A stretch of DNA of 64,000 nt from Trinickia violacea. GTDB lineage: Bacteria; Pseudomonadota; Gammaproteobacteria; Burkholderiales; Burkholderiaceae. Shown piece by piece: positions 17,447-27,044 of the stretch. Under the pieces are notes generated by a model. It made no database searches and was not told the DNA's origin. It saw only the letters and a list, made by a program, of their open reading frames with translations. Where the stretch lies: NCBI RefSeq assembly GCF_005280735.1, contig NZ_CP040077.1:1984001-2048000 (forward strand), given 5' to 3'. The translations under genes and the position numbers were made by a program. Each line of letters starts with the position of its first letter. The first letter of the stretch is position 1.

Positions 17447-18273
17447 CAATCGCCTCGCAGCAACTCGTTCAAGCCGACCTTGGCGCGCGTCTTCGCATCG
17501 ACCTTCTTCACGATCACCGCGCAGTAGAGGCTGTGCGAGCCATCCTTCGACGGCAGGTTGCCCGCGACGACGACCGAGCCTGCCGGAATGCGGCCGTAAC
17601 TCACTTCGCCCGTTTCGCGGTCGTAAATCTTCGTGCTTTGGCCGAGATAGACGCCCATCGAAATCACCGAGTTCTCTTCGACGATCACGCCTTCCACGAC
17701 TTCCGAGCGCGCGCCGATGAAGCAGTTGTCTTCGATGATGACGGGGTTGGCCTGCAGCGGTTCCAGCACGCCGCCGATGCCGACGCCGCCCGACAGGTGC
17801 ACGTTTTTGCCGATCTGCGCGCACGAGCCGACGGTGGCCCAGGTATCGACCATCGTGCCTTCGTCGACATACGCGCCGATGTTCGTGTACGACGGCATCA
17901 GCACGACGTTCTTGGCGATGAACGAGCCGCGGCGCGCGATGGCGGGCGGCACGACGCGAAAGCCGCCGGCCGCGAAGTCTTCGGCGGTGTAGTTCGCGAA
18001 CTTCGACGGCACCTTGTCGTAGAACTGCGAGTAGCCGCCGGCCGGCATCGGCGCGTTGTCTTCGAGGCGGAACGACAGCAGCACGGCCTTCTTCAGCCAT
18101 TGATTGACGATCCACTCGCCATCCTTCTTTTCGGCGACGCGCAGCACGCCTTTGTCGAGCTGCTCGATCGCATGCGCGACGGCATCGCGCACCTCGGTCG
18201 AAGCAGCCTTGGGCGACAGCTCGGCGCGGTTTTCCCAGGCGGTATCGATGATCTGCTGAAGTTGTTGCGACAT
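17446..18273 (-). CDS. dapD: Tetrahydrodipicolinate N-succinyltransferase
   Basis: DapD transfers succinate from succinyl-CoA to tetrahydrodipicolinate in the lysine/DAP pathway. The 275-aa trimeric hexapeptide-repeat enzyme has the blocks RVVPPAIARRGSFIAKNVVL, GAYVDEGTMVDTWATVGSCA and GGVLEPLQANPVIIEDN. Length is the standard for proteobacterial DapD. The ATG is at 18271-18273. It is separated from the upstream dapC by 121 bases and coupled to the ArsC-like gene. Confidence 0.97.
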   Translation of the reverse strand: MSQQLQQIIDTAWENRAELSPKAASTEVRDAVAHAIEQLDKGVLRVAEKKDGEWIVNQWLKKAVLLSFRLEDNAPMPAGGYSQFYDKVPSKFANYTAEDFAAGGFRVVPPAIARRGSFIAKNVVLMPSYTNIGAYVDEGTMVDTWATVGSCAQIGKNVHLSGGVGIGGVLEPLQANPVIIEDNCFIGARSEVVEGVIVEENSVISMGVYLGQSTKIYDRETGEVSYGRIPAGSVVVAGNLPSKDGSHSLYCAVIVKKVDAKTRAKVGLNELLRGD

Positions 18274-18394
18274 ATGCGTAGTTCTCTGGTTGAAGACTGA
18301 GGAAAGAGGGAATGGCGAACGGCGGCGTGGCGAGTCTGCTTGGCAAGGGCGGGGGCGCCGGTAAGCGTCCGTCCGCCTTGCCGCTCAGCTTGGG

Positions 18395-19612
18395 TCAGCT
18401 TTTGACGCCGCGGCAGAAATCGACGATGCGTCTGGCGCCTTCGATGCACTCGTTCACGTCGGCAACGAGGGCCATGCGGACAAAATTGCGGCCCGGGTTC
18501 GTGTCGTGCGCGGTGCGCGCCAGATAGGAGCCGGGCAGAACCGTCACATTATAGTCGGCGTATAGGCGCCGGGCGAACTCGGTGTCCGTGAGGCCCGTGC
18601 GCTCGACGTTCGCCCACAGGTAGAACGCGGCGTCGGGCAGCCGCACGTCGAGCACCTCGGCGAGCATCGGCGTGACGTCGGCGAACTTCTGCACGTACTT
18701 TGCGCGGTTCTCGCGCACGTGCGCCTCGTCGTTCCAGGCTGCGATGCTCGCAGCTTGGTAGACGGTCGACAAGGCCGCGCCGTGGTATGTCCGGTATAGC
18801 AGGAACCGCTTCAGAATCGCGGCGTCGCCCGCGACGAAGCCCGAGCGCATGCCCGGCACGTTCGAGCGCTTCGACAGGCTCGATAGCATGACGAGCCGTT
18901 CGTAGCCGCGTCCGAGCTTGTGCGCTGCTTCGAGGCCGCCGAGCGGCGGCTTCGCTTCGTCAAAATAGATCTCCGAATAGCATTCGTCGGATGCAATCAC
19001 GAAGCCGTAGCGGTCCGACAAGGCGAAGAGCTCGCGCCAGTCGTCGAGCGTGAGCACGGCCCCCGTCGGGTTGCCCGGCGAGCAGACGTAGAGCAGTTGC
19101 GTGCGCGCCCAGATCTCCTCTGGAATGGCGCTGTAGTCGCACGCGAAATTGCGCGCCGGATCGCTGTTCGCGAAGTAGGGCTGCGCGCCCGCCAGGAGCG
19201 CGGCGCCTTCGTAGATTTGGTAGAACGGGTTCGGGCAGAGTACGATCGCGCTCTTGCCGTCGGTTCTCGGCGTGCCGTCGACGACCGTCTGCGCGAGCGC
19301 GAACAGCGCCTCGCGCGAGCCCGAAACCGGTAGCACTTCCGTGGCCGGATCGACAGGCGGCAGCCCGTAGCGCTTCGTGACCCACTGCGCGATCGCCTGA
19401 CGCAGCGCTTCCGAGCCGATCGTCGCCGGATACGCCGACAGGCCGTTCAGCGAAGCGACCACCGCGTCGCGGATCAGCGCCGGGGTCGGATGCTTCGGCT
19501 CACCGATGCCGAAGCTGATGTGCGGCAGGCCGGCGGGCGGCGTCGCGTCCTTCAGGAGCACGCGGAGCTTTTCGAACGGATAGGGCTGGAGGCTGTCGAG
19601 TAGCGGGTTCAC
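18395..19612 (-). CDS. dapC: Succinyldiaminopimelate transaminase DapC
   Basis: DapC is a PLP-dependent class I/II aminotransferase that converts N-succinyl-2-amino-6-oxopimelate to N-succinyl-LL-DAP. The 405-aa protein has PFEKLRVLLKDATPP at the start, CSPGNPTGAVL, SDECYSEIYFDE, and the PLP-lysine block LSSLSKRSNVPGMRSGF. These fit DapC, and the dapD/dapE neighbours support the assignment over a general AspC-like enzyme. The ATG is at 19610-19612. It appears to be the first gene of the dap run. Confidence 0.94.
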   Translation of the reverse strand: MNPLLDSLQPYPFEKLRVLLKDATPPAGLPHISFGIGEPKHPTPALIRDAVVASLNGLSAYPATIGSEALRQAIAQWVTKRYGLPPVDPATEVLPVSGSREALFALAQTVVDGTPRTDGKSAIVLCPNPFYQIYEGAALLAGAQPYFANSDPARNFACDYSAIPEEIWARTQLLYVCSPGNPTGAVLTLDDWRELFALSDRYGFVIASDECYSEIYFDEAKPPLGGLEAAHKLGRGYERLVMLSSLSKRSNVPGMRSGFVAGDAAILKRFLLYRTYHGAALSTVYQAASIAAWNDEAHVRENRAKYVQKFADVTPMLAEVLDVRLPDAAFYLWANVERTGLTDTEFARRLYADYNVTVLPGSYLARTAHDTNPGRNFVRMALVADVNECIEGARRIVDFCRGVKS

Positions 19613-19851
19613 TTGGCTTGGCGAGAAACGCGGGTAGATACGCGGGTAGATACGTTGAGGCGCCTTTCACACGGCGCCCTGGCGCTAGGCGGATGAACGG
19701 CAGATTATAGCGTGGCCGGACAGGCTTCGCGCTTGCCGCCAAAGGCTTTTCGGCGTGGTTCGGGCGTCATTGGAGGCGGGTCGGCATGCGATGCGCCCCT
19801 CGGTACGTCGAACGTCGAGTCAGGCGCGAGCACGCGCCACGAACATAGGAA
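19613..19851. promoter_or_regulatory. Divergent region between dapC and the DMT transporter gene
   Basis: This 239-base gap between divergent genes contains a perfect 12-bp tandem repeat, ACGCGGGTAGAT, at 19628-19639 and 19640-19651, close to the dapC start (minus strand). I could not locate a reliable promoter for either gene. Confidence 0.4.
19628..19651. repeat. Two tandem 12-bp repeats in the dapC leader
   Basis: ACGCGGGTAGAT is present twice back to back, followed by a third ACG. It lies 16-39 bases upstream of the dapC ATG, probably within the 5' untranslated region. Confidence 0.9.
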
Positions 19852-20826
19852 ATGGATGGAATGAATGATCGGATTCGCAACGGCTGGCCGACGCTTGCGA
19901 TCATGCTGGGCGCCTCGGTATGGGGCTTCGTCTGGTACCCGTTGCGCTTGCTGGCCGCGCTCGGCGTCACCGGCACCGCGGCGAGCGCGTTGACGAGCGC
20001 CGCGGCCTGCGGCTTCGTGCTGATCGTGCGGCGCCGCGCGATTGCGACGATCCGCTGGCATTGGGTGCTGCCCGCGCTGGCGTTCGCCGCCGGCGTGACG
20101 AATCTCGGCTTCGTCTGGGGCACGATCCACGGCGAGGTCATGCGGGTGCTGCTGCTCTTCTATCTGACCCCCGCCTGGACCGCGCTTTTCGCCCATTTCA
20201 TTCTGCATGAAAGGCTGACTTGGACGGGCGCCGCGCTCGCGGCTCTGTCGCTGATGGGCGCGATGCTGATGCTGTGGTCGCCGCAGCTCGGTCTGCCGCT
20301 GCCGGGCAATCTCGCCGAATGGGCGGGGCTCGCCGCGGGCATGAGCTTCGCGATGAGCAATGTGCTGATCCTCAAGGCGAGCCGCGTGCTGCCCGGCATG
20401 AAGCCGGAAATGCGCACGGCGACGATCTTCGGCGGCGCGGCGATCTTCAGCTCGGTCGCGTCGCTATTCGAGGCGATGCCGGCGCCGCCCGCCGGCGCGC
20501 ATTTGGGCGTCGCCGCGCTGCTCGTGCTCGGACTTGGGTTCGCGCTCGCATCGAACAACATGCTCGTTCAATACGGGCTTGCCCGGGTACCCGCCAATCG
20601 CGCGTCGATCATCATGCTGTTCGAGATTGTCGTGACGGCGCTGTCCGCGTGGCTGCTCGCGGGTGAAGTCCCGGGCGCGCGCGAATGGGCGGGCGGCGGG
20701 TGCATCGTGCTCGCATCGGTGCTCTCGAGCTGGCTTCATCGCGGCAAACCGGCGGCCGGGAGCGACGCCGAACCGGGGCTCGGCGACGATTCCAAGCGTC
20801 AGGATGGGCAACGCGCGATGGTATGA
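19852..20826 (+). CDS. DMT/EamA family transporter
   Basis: This 324-aa inner-membrane protein has about 10 hydrophobic segments arranged as two EamA halves (about residues 15-145 and 160-295). The start (LGASVWGFVWYPLRLLAALG) and the LLLFYLTPAWTALFAHFIL segment are typical of drug/metabolite exporters. The substrate is unknown. Two in-frame ATGs (19852 and 19861) are possible, with AGGAA just upstream of the first. The C-terminal 25 residues are soluble. It is followed by a hairpin that could end transcription before smc. Confidence 0.88.
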   Translation: MDGMNDRIRNGWPTLAIMLGASVWGFVWYPLRLLAALGVTGTAASALTSAAACGFVLIVRRRAIATIRWHWVLPALAFAAGVTNLGFVWGTIHGEVMRVLLLFYLTPAWTALFAHFILHERLTWTGAALAALSLMGAMLMLWSPQLGLPLPGNLAEWAGLAAGMSFAMSNVLILKASRVLPGMKPEMRTATIFGGAAIFSSVASLFEAMPAPPAGAHLGVAALLVLGLGFALASNNMLVQYGLARVPANRASIIMLFEIVVTALSAWLLAGEVPGAREWAGGGCIVLASVLSSWLHRGKPAAGSDAEPGLGDDSKRQDGQRAMV

Positions 20827-20840
20827 TTGCCACTGCTCGC

Positions 20841-20880
20841 GGGCCGCGCTTCGATTTCGATTGAACGCGGCCCCAAATTT
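20841..20880 (+). terminator. Probable terminator hairpin between the transporter gene and smc
   Basis: GGGCCGCG (20841-20848) pairs with CGCGGCCC (20866-20873), leaving a 17-base loop that can fold further (TTCGAT/ATTGAA). It is followed by CAAATTTTA, so the T-run is short. It lies 14 bases after the transporter stop. Confidence 0.5.
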
Positions 20881-20984
20881 TAAGCGTCGCGGCCCGGTCC
20901 CGAGTTCTCGCCACTTTTCGCGACTACAACGGGTCAAGCGCCGCGATCTGTTTTCATTTTCCCTTTTCAATCAGCGATATCGCC

Positions 20985-23900
20985 GTGCGTCTGACCTCGA
21001 TCAAACTCGCTGGCTTCAAGTCTTTCGTCGATCCCACGCATTTCCAGGTACCGGGCCAGCTTGTCGGCGTGGTCGGTCCCAATGGGTGCGGCAAGTCCAA
21101 CATCATCGACGCGGTGCGCTGGGTGCTCGGCGAATCGCGCGCCTCCGAGCTGCGCGGCGAATCGATGCAGGACGTGATCTTCAACGGCTCGACCGCACGC
21201 AAACCGGGTAGCCGCGCGAGCGTCGAACTCGTGTTCGACAACGCCGACGGCCGCGCCGCGGGCCAGTGGGGCCAATATGCGGAAATCGCCGTCAAGCGCG
21301 TGCTGACGCGCGACGGCACGTCGAGCTACTACATCAACAACCTGCCGGCGCGCCGCCGCGACATCCAGGACATCTTCCTCGGCACCGGCTTGGGTCCTCG
21401 CGCCTACGCGATCATCGGGCAGGGCATGATCGCGCGGATCATCGAGGCGAAGCCGGAAGAGTTGCGCGTGTTTCTCGAGGAGGCTGCAGGCGTCTCGAAG
21501 TACAAGGAGCGCCGCCGCGAGACCGAGAACCGCCTGCACGATACGCGCGAGAACCTGACGCGCGTCGAGGACATCGTTCGCGAGCTCGGCACGAATCTCG
21601 AGAAGCTCGAAGCGCAGGCGATCGTCGCGACCAAGTTCAAGGAGCTGCAAGCCGACGGCGAGGAAAAGCAGCGCCTCTTGTGGCTGTTGCGCAAAAACGA
21701 AGCGGCGGGCGAGCAGGAGAAGCAGCAGCGCGCGATCAGCGCCGCGCAGATCGACCTCGAAGCGCAGACCGCCAAGCTGCGCGAAGTCGAGGCGCAACTG
21801 GAAACGCTGCGGGTGGCGCACTACTCGGCGAGCGACGCCATGCAGGGCGCGCAAGGCGCGCTTTACGAGGCGAATTCCGAAGTGAGCCGCCTCGAAGCCG
21901 AGATCAAGTTCATCGTCGAATCGCGCAACCGCGTGCAGGCGCAGATCGCCGCGCTGGCCGCGCAGCGCGAGCAATGGCAGATGCAGGCCGAGAAGGCGCG
22001 CGGCGACATCGAGGACGCCGAGGAACAGCTCGCGATCGCCGAAGAAAAGGCGGTGCAGGCCGAAGAGGAAGCGGCGGCCAAGCACGACGCGATGCCGGCG
22101 CTCGAATCGCGTTGGCGCGACGCGCAGAACCAGCTCAATGACGAGCGCGGCGGGATCGCCCAGACCGAGCAGTCGCTCAAGCTCGAAGCGGCGCATCAAC
22201 GCAATGCCGACCAGCAACTGCAGCAATTGCAACAGCGTCATGAACGGCTGAAAGCGGAAGCGGGCGGGCTCGACGCGCCGGACGAAGCGCAGCTCGAAGA
22301 GCTGCGCATGCAGCTTGCCGAGCACGAAGAAATCCTGAACGACGCGCAAGCGCGCCTCGCCGATGCGCAGGAAACGCTGCCGCGGCTCGACGGCGAGCGC
22401 CGCGCGGCACAGGAGCGCGTGCAGGCCGAAAGCGCACAGATTCACCAGCTCGAAGCGCGTCTTGCCGCACTCAAGCAACTGCAGGAAAACGTGCAGACCG
22501 AAGGCAAGATCCAGCCGTGGCTCGACAAGCACGAGCTCGGTGCGTTGCCGCGTCTGTGGAAGAAATTGCACGTCGAAGCCGGCTGGGAAACGGCGCTCGA
22601 ATCCGTGCTGCGCGAGCGGCTTGCCGCGCTCGAAGTCTCCAACCTCGATTGGGTGAAGGCATTCGCGAGCGATGCGCCACCCGCCAAGCTCGCCTTCTAC
22701 GCGCCGCCCGCGGCCGGCGTGCCGCGCGAAGCGCCCGCGACGCTGCGTCCGTTGCTGTCGCTCGCGCGCATCGACGATGCCGGCATTCGCGCCGTTCTGA
22801 ACGAATGGCTCGGTCAGGCGTTCATCGCCGACGATCTCGCGCAGGCGCTCGCGATGCGCTCGCAACTGCCCGACGGCGCCATGTTCGTCGTGAAGGCGGG
22901 GCATCTCGTGACGCGCGTCGGCGTGCAGCTTTACGCGGCCGATTCCGAGCAGGCCGGCATGCTGGCACGCCAGCAGGAAATCGAAAACTTGACGCGCCAA
23001 GTGCGCGCGCAGGGCTTGCTCGCCGATGAGGCGAGGGCCGCCGCGATCCGCGCGGAAGCGGCGCATACGCAGGCGTCGCAAGCGCTTGCCGATGTGCGTG
23101 GCGAAGCCGAGCGCGCCACGCAGCGCGTGCACGCGCTGCAGATGGACGTGCTCAAGCTCACGCAGGCGCATGAGCGTTACACGCAGCGCAGCACGCAGAT
23201 TCGCGAGGAGCTCGAGGAGATCGGCGCACAGATCGAAGAGCAGCGCGCTCAGCGGGCCGAATCGGAAGCGAATTTCGAACGCTTCGACGGCCAGCTCGCC
23301 GAATTGCAAGCGCGCTTCGAAGACAATCAACTGGCGTTCGAGGCGCTGGACGAAGCGCTGACGATCGCACGCGGCCAGTCGCGCGATTTCGACCGCAACG
23401 CCACCGACGCGCGTTTCGCCGTGCGCAACATGGCGAATCGCATCGACGAATTGAAGCGCAGCATCCAGGTCGCGCACGAGCAGAGCGAGCGCGTGGCCGC
23501 CTCGCTCGAAGACGCGCGCGCGGAACTCGAAACCATCAACGAGCAAACCGCGCACACGGGTCTGCAGGACGCGCTGGAAATCCGCGCTGTGAAGGAAGAA
23601 GCGCTGCACGCAGCCCGCCTCGAACTCGACGATTTGACGGCGAAGCTGCGCCAGGCGGACGAAATGCGCCTGACCGCGGAGCGCTCGCTTCAGCCGCTGC
23701 GCGACCGGATCAACGAGCTGCAGCTGAAGGAGCAGGCCGCACGCATCAACGGCGAGCAGTTCATCGAACAGCTGACGGCAGCCGGCGTCGACGAGGCCGA
23801 ATTGCAGGCGAAGCTCACGCCGGACATGAAGCCGTCATACCTGCAAGGCGAAGTCACGCGCATCAACAACGCGATCGCCGCGCTCGGGCCGGTGAACATG

Positions 23901-24503
23901 GCGGCGCTCGATGAGCTGGCTGCCGCGAGCGAGCGCAAGACCTTCCTCGATGCGCAATCGGCCGACCTGACGAGCGCGATCGAAACCCTCGAAGACGCGA
24001 TCCGCAAGATCGACCAGGAAACGCGCACGCTCTTGCAAGGCACGTTCGACGAAGTGAACCGCCATTTCGGCGAGCTGTTCCCGCGCCTTTTCGGCGGCGG
24101 GCAGGCGAAGCTCATCATGACCGGCGACGAGATCCTCGACGCGGGCGTGCAGGTGATGGCGCAGCCGCCGGGCAAGAAGAACTCGACGATTCACCTGCTG
24201 TCGGGCGGGGAAAAGGCGCTGACCGCGACAGCGCTCGTGTTCGCGATGTTCCAGCTCAATCCGGCGCCGTTCTGCTTGCTCGACGAAGTGGACGCGCCGC
24301 TCGACGACGCCAACACCGAACGTTTCGCGAACCTTGTGCGTGCGATGTCGGACAAAACACAGTTCCTGTTCATTTCGCACAACAAGATCGCGATGGAGAT
24401 GGCGCAGCAGCTGATCGGTGTGACAATGCAGGAGCAAGGTGTGTCCCGAATCGTGGCCGTCGACATGGAAACGGCCGCGGGTTTTGCACAGAATACGGTT
24501 TGA
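20985..24503 (+). CDS. smc: Chromosome segregation protein SMC
   Basis: SMC is the ATPase core of the bacterial condensin, which organises and segregates chromosomes with ScpA and ScpB. The 1172-aa protein has Walker A GPNGCGKSN (about residue 32) and a coiled coil of about residues 170-500. The hinge lies near 510-660, a second coiled coil near 670-1000, the signature LSGGEKALTA, and Walker B FCLLDEVDAPLDDAN. The start is GTG at 20985 (MRLTSIKLAGFKSF), which fits the family N-terminus. A strong antisense open frame over it is a codon-bias shadow. smc, zipA, ligA is a known gene order in this group. Confidence 0.97.
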   Translation: MRLTSIKLAGFKSFVDPTHFQVPGQLVGVVGPNGCGKSNIIDAVRWVLGESRASELRGESMQDVIFNGSTARKPGSRASVELVFDNADGRAAGQWGQYAEIAVKRVLTRDGTSSYYINNLPARRRDIQDIFLGTGLGPRAYAIIGQGMIARIIEAKPEELRVFLEEAAGVSKYKERRRETENRLHDTRENLTRVEDIVRELGTNLEKLEAQAIVATKFKELQADGEEKQRLLWLLRKNEAAGEQEKQQRAISAAQIDLEAQTAKLREVEAQLETLRVAHYSASDAMQGAQGALYEANSEVSRLEAEIKFIVESRNRVQAQIAALAAQREQWQMQAEKARGDIEDAEEQLAIAEEKAVQAEEEAAAKHDAMPALESRWRDAQNQLNDERGGIAQTEQSLKLEAAHQRNADQQLQQLQQRHERLKAEAGGLDAPDEAQLEELRMQLAEHEEILNDAQARLADAQETLPRLDGERRAAQERVQAESAQIHQLEARLAALKQLQENVQTEGKIQPWLDKHELGALPRLWKKLHVEAGWETALESVLRERLAALEVSNLDWVKAFASDAPPAKLAFYAPPAAGVPREAPATLRPLLSLARIDDAGIRAVLNEWLGQAFIADDLAQALAMRSQLPDGAMFVVKAGHLVTRVGVQLYAADSEQAGMLARQQEIENLTRQVRAQGLLADEARAAAIRAEAAHTQASQALADVRGEAERATQRVHALQMDVLKLTQAHERYTQRSTQIREELEEIGAQIEEQRAQRAESEANFERFDGQLAELQARFEDNQLAFEALDEALTIARGQSRDFDRNATDARFAVRNMANRIDELKRSIQVAHEQSERVAASLEDARAELETINEQTAHTGLQDALEIRAVKEEALHAARLELDDLTAKLRQADEMRLTAERSLQPLRDRINELQLKEQAARINGEQFIEQLTAAGVDEAELQAKLTPDMKPSYLQGEVTRINNAIAALGPVNMAALDELAAASERKTFLDAQSADLTSAIETLEDAIRKIDQETRTLLQGTFDEVNRHFGELFPRLFGGGQAKLIMTGDEILDAGVQVMAQPPGKKNSTIHLLSGGEKALTATALVFAMFQLNPAPFCLLDEVDAPLDDANTERFANLVRAMSDKTQFLFISHNKIAMEMAQQLIGVTMQEQGVSRIVAVDMETAAGFAQNTV

Positions 24504-24597
24504 ACCGCTTCACGCGACGCTCGTCGCAGCGGCCCTTTGCCGCGCGATATGTCGAGCGCTTGCGTGCCGCACATAAAGAATTGCTGATGGAGCGTGC

Positions 24598-25830
24598 ATG
24601 GACGAGTTGACACTCGGGTTGATCGGCGCAGGGGCCGTGGTGGTGGGGGGCGTGGTCGTGTACAACGCGTGGCAGGGTGCGAAGGTGCGCCGCAGGATGC
24701 CGAGACCGATGCCGCCCGATGCCGCCGAGACGCTCGCGCGCCAGGATCACGAAGAAGAGCTGCCGTTCATCGAACCCGCGCGGGCGAGCGCACGCCGCGA
24801 GCCGTCGCTTGCGGATGCGCCGGAAGCCGAGAGCGCTGCGCGCTTAGAGCCGAGTTTCGGCGGCGTGGCGCCGCTCGATACGCCAGCCGATATCCAGGCT
24901 GAATCGACGACGCCTAACGGGTTTCCCGAAGAGGCGGCAGTCGAGCCCGCCGTCGCGGATGAGCGCGAGGAGCCGATCCTGCCCGCTGCGACGACCATCT
25001 CGGCGGCTCCGCCGCACATCGTCGATCGCCGTATCGACTGCATCGTGCCGATCCGCCTGGGTGGTCCGCTCGCGGGCGAAAAGATCATTCCGCTCGCGCA
25101 GCGTTTGCGCCGCGCGGGCAGCAAGCCGGTATATATCGAAGGCAAGCCCGAAGGCGCCAACGGTTGGGAGCTGCTGCAAAACGGCGTGCGCTACGAAGAG
25201 TTGCGCGCGGCCGCGCAGTTGGCGAATCGCAGCGGTCCCTTGAACGAACTCGAGTTCTCGGAGTTCGTTTCCGGCGTGCAGCAATTCGCGGACGCGATCG
25301 ACGGCGCTCCCGAATTCCCCGACATGCTCGAGACGGTGTCGATGGCGCGCGAGCTCGACGCCTTCGCGGCCCAATGCGACGCGCAGTTGTCGATCAACGT
25401 GCTGTCCGATGGTGCGCCGTGGTCGGCGAATTACGTGCAAGCGGTCGCGTCTCAGGACGGGCTCTTGCTGTCGCGTGACGGCACGCGCTTCGTGAAGCTC
25501 GATGCGAAGCAAAGCCCGGTGTTCATGCTGCAGTTCGGCGACACCAATTTTCTGCGCGATGACCTCACTTACAAGGGCGGCCAGATGATCACGCTGATCC
25601 TCGACGTGCCGGTCGCCGACGAAGACATCCTTCCGTTCAGGCTCATGTGCGACTACGCGAAGTCGCTGTCGGAGCGCATCGGGGCGCGGGTGGTCGACGA
25701 TCAGCGGCGTCCGCTGCCGGAGGCCGCGTTGCTGGCGATCGAAAAGCAACTCATGACCTTGTATGCGAAGCTCGAGGAAGCGGGGATTCCGGCCGGTTCG
25801 CCGGCTACGCGGCGGCTGTTCAGCCAGTAA
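24598..25830 (+). CDS. zipA: Cell division protein ZipA
   Basis: ZipA anchors the FtsZ ring to the inner membrane. The 410-aa protein has one N-terminal membrane segment (residues 5-25: LGLIGAGAVVVGGVVVYNAW) and then a Pro/Ala/Glu-rich linker to about residue 140. A C-terminal FtsZ-binding domain follows, from IDCIVPIRLGGPLAGEKI to the end. The linker and overall layout are typical of betaproteobacterial ZipA. The ATG is at 24598, 94 bases after smc. A terminator follows at 25866. Confidence 0.92.
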   Translation: MDELTLGLIGAGAVVVGGVVVYNAWQGAKVRRRMPRPMPPDAAETLARQDHEEELPFIEPARASARREPSLADAPEAESAARLEPSFGGVAPLDTPADIQAESTTPNGFPEEAAVEPAVADEREEPILPAATTISAAPPHIVDRRIDCIVPIRLGGPLAGEKIIPLAQRLRRAGSKPVYIEGKPEGANGWELLQNGVRYEELRAAAQLANRSGPLNELEFSEFVSGVQQFADAIDGAPEFPDMLETVSMARELDAFAAQCDAQLSINVLSDGAPWSANYVQAVASQDGLLLSRDGTRFVKLDAKQSPVFMLQFGDTNFLRDDLTYKGGQMITLILDVPVADEDILPFRLMCDYAKSLSERIGARVVDDQRRPLPEAALLAIEKQLMTLYAKLEEAGIPAGSPATRRLFSQ

Positions 25831-25865
25831 GTCGAGCGGCTTTCACCCCGAGTTCGAAGAAGCGA

Positions 25866-25888
25866 GGCCCGTCGGAAGACGGGCTTTT
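25866..25888 (+). terminator. Rho-independent terminator after zipA
   Basis: GCCCGTC (25867-25873), a GGAA tetraloop and GACGGGC (25878-25884) are followed by TTTTC. It lies 36 bases after the zipA stop and separates zipA from the opposing hydrolase gene. Confidence 0.75.
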
Positions 25889-25950
25889 CGTTGGTGCGTG
25901 CGGATATCGGGCATTGGGCGCAGTAGGCTCCCTCTCTCGCGCGGCCGCGC

Positions 25951-26787
25951 TCAATCCACTTCTTTCGGCCACGCGCCGCCCGCGATCCACACCTTGATGG
26001 CAGCCACAACCGCTTGATCCTGGCCATAAAAACCGTGGTGCCCCTTCGCCTGACAAGGGTTGCCGCGCGCCATGCCGCCGTGCACCGTGATGAGGTCGTG
26101 TCCCGACGCGATTTGCTGGGCGGCGTGATATGAGCAGAGAAAGCACCCATCGTCTTCGTGATGGACGAACAATTGGCGCGGGCGGATCGCTCCAAAGTCG
26201 AATCCGGCGAGCGGCAACGCTTGTCCGCGCGACGGACTGCTCAAGGTCGACGTATGGACGACGGCATCCCAAACATCGGGAAGCGCGCGCCCGACGAAGG
26301 CCGATGAAATCGTGCCGCGACTCGTGCCGATCAGCACGAGTTTGGCGGACGGGAACCGCTGGTGCAGATCCGCGGTGACTTTTTCGAGGTCCTGGGCATG
26401 GCGCGGCGACGCCCTGAACCCGTCGGAGTAGCCTCCTGGCTGGTCGGACGGCGCGTCGACGATCGCGGTGGCGAACCCGTCGACGGCGAAAAGCGTACGG
26501 GCGCGGACGAGAAAATTGCCCTGTTCCAGCATATGGATCGCGCCGTCGGCGCTTTGCGACAACTGCAGCTCGCCTTCGCCGCCGGGGAACATCACGAGTA
26601 TCCACTGCGGCGCGCTCGTGTCCGGTTGCGTCAGCAAATAGGCGATCGTCGCGCCATCGGCCACCGGCACGGAGATGACTTGCTCACCCGCGAACGCGCG
26701 GCCGGCCACAACGAGCGCCGCGCAGGCCAGCAAGCAGGCCATGGCTCGAAGGCGCATGGCTTGCAAAAACAAGGGGAGTCGCCGCAT
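25951..26787 (-). CDS. Secreted alpha/beta-hydrolase-like protein
   Basis: This 278-aa protein has a signal peptide (residues 1-33: basic start MRRLPLFLQAMRLRAM, hydrophobic ACLLACAALVVAG, cleavage near AFAG). The mature part looks like an alpha/beta-hydrolase: a nucleophile elbow G-T-S-R-G in LVLIGTSRGTISS (about residue 145), an upstream LVMFPGGEG oxyanion-type loop, and late histidines. Substrate unknown. ATG at 26785-26787 was chosen over an upstream in-frame ATG (26907) because CGGAGG lies 6 bases before it and it starts the signal peptide. It lies antisense between zipA and ligA, genes that are usually adjacent in this group. Confidence 0.75.
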   Translation of the reverse strand: MRRLPLFLQAMRLRAMACLLACAALVVAGRAFAGEQVISVPVADGATIAYLLTQPDTSAPQWILVMFPGGEGELQLSQSADGAIHMLEQGNFLVRARTLFAVDGFATAIVDAPSDQPGGYSDGFRASPRHAQDLEKVTADLHQRFPSAKLVLIGTSRGTISSAFVGRALPDVWDAVVHTSTLSSPSRGQALPLAGFDFGAIRPRQLFVHHEDDGCFLCSYHAAQQIASGHDLITVHGGMARGNPCQAKGHHGFYGQDQAVVAAIKVWIAGGAWPKEVD

Positions 26788-26999
26788 CGGTTGCCTCCGA
26801 GTGTCTGACACAGCGCGGCCGCTTGCGAGCCCGCCGTGCCGCGTGAAGTGGTCGTGGTGGCCGCAACAGTCGCATTGCGCCGGACGACTGTCAATTGAGC
26901 GAGGCATGCGTTAGCCGAACGGTCTATCCAAACGCCTTGCAGCGTGTGCGCCGCCTCGCGTTGATTGGCCATTCGGCCGATGCGACGGGGCACGCTTCC

Positions 27000-27008
27000 T
27001 GCGATAAT
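27000..27008 (+). promoter_or_regulatory. Possible extended -10 promoter of ligA
   Basis: TGCGATAAT at 27000-27008 fits an extended -10 element (TG-N-GATAAT), about 37 bases before the ligA ATG. No good -35 hexamer lies at 16-18 bases spacing, which is tolerable for extended -10 promoters. This is inference from sequence only. Confidence 0.4.
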
Positions 27009-27044
27009 CTGGGGTCTGATTTTTTTCCGAGATAGCGCCACAGC

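Noticed and set aside
20967..23609. 880-codon open frame on the minus strand over smc
   Set aside because: It is fully antisense to a clearly conserved smc, and its Arg/Leu-rich content is what reverse-strand reading of GC-rich coding DNA gives. No domain is recognised.
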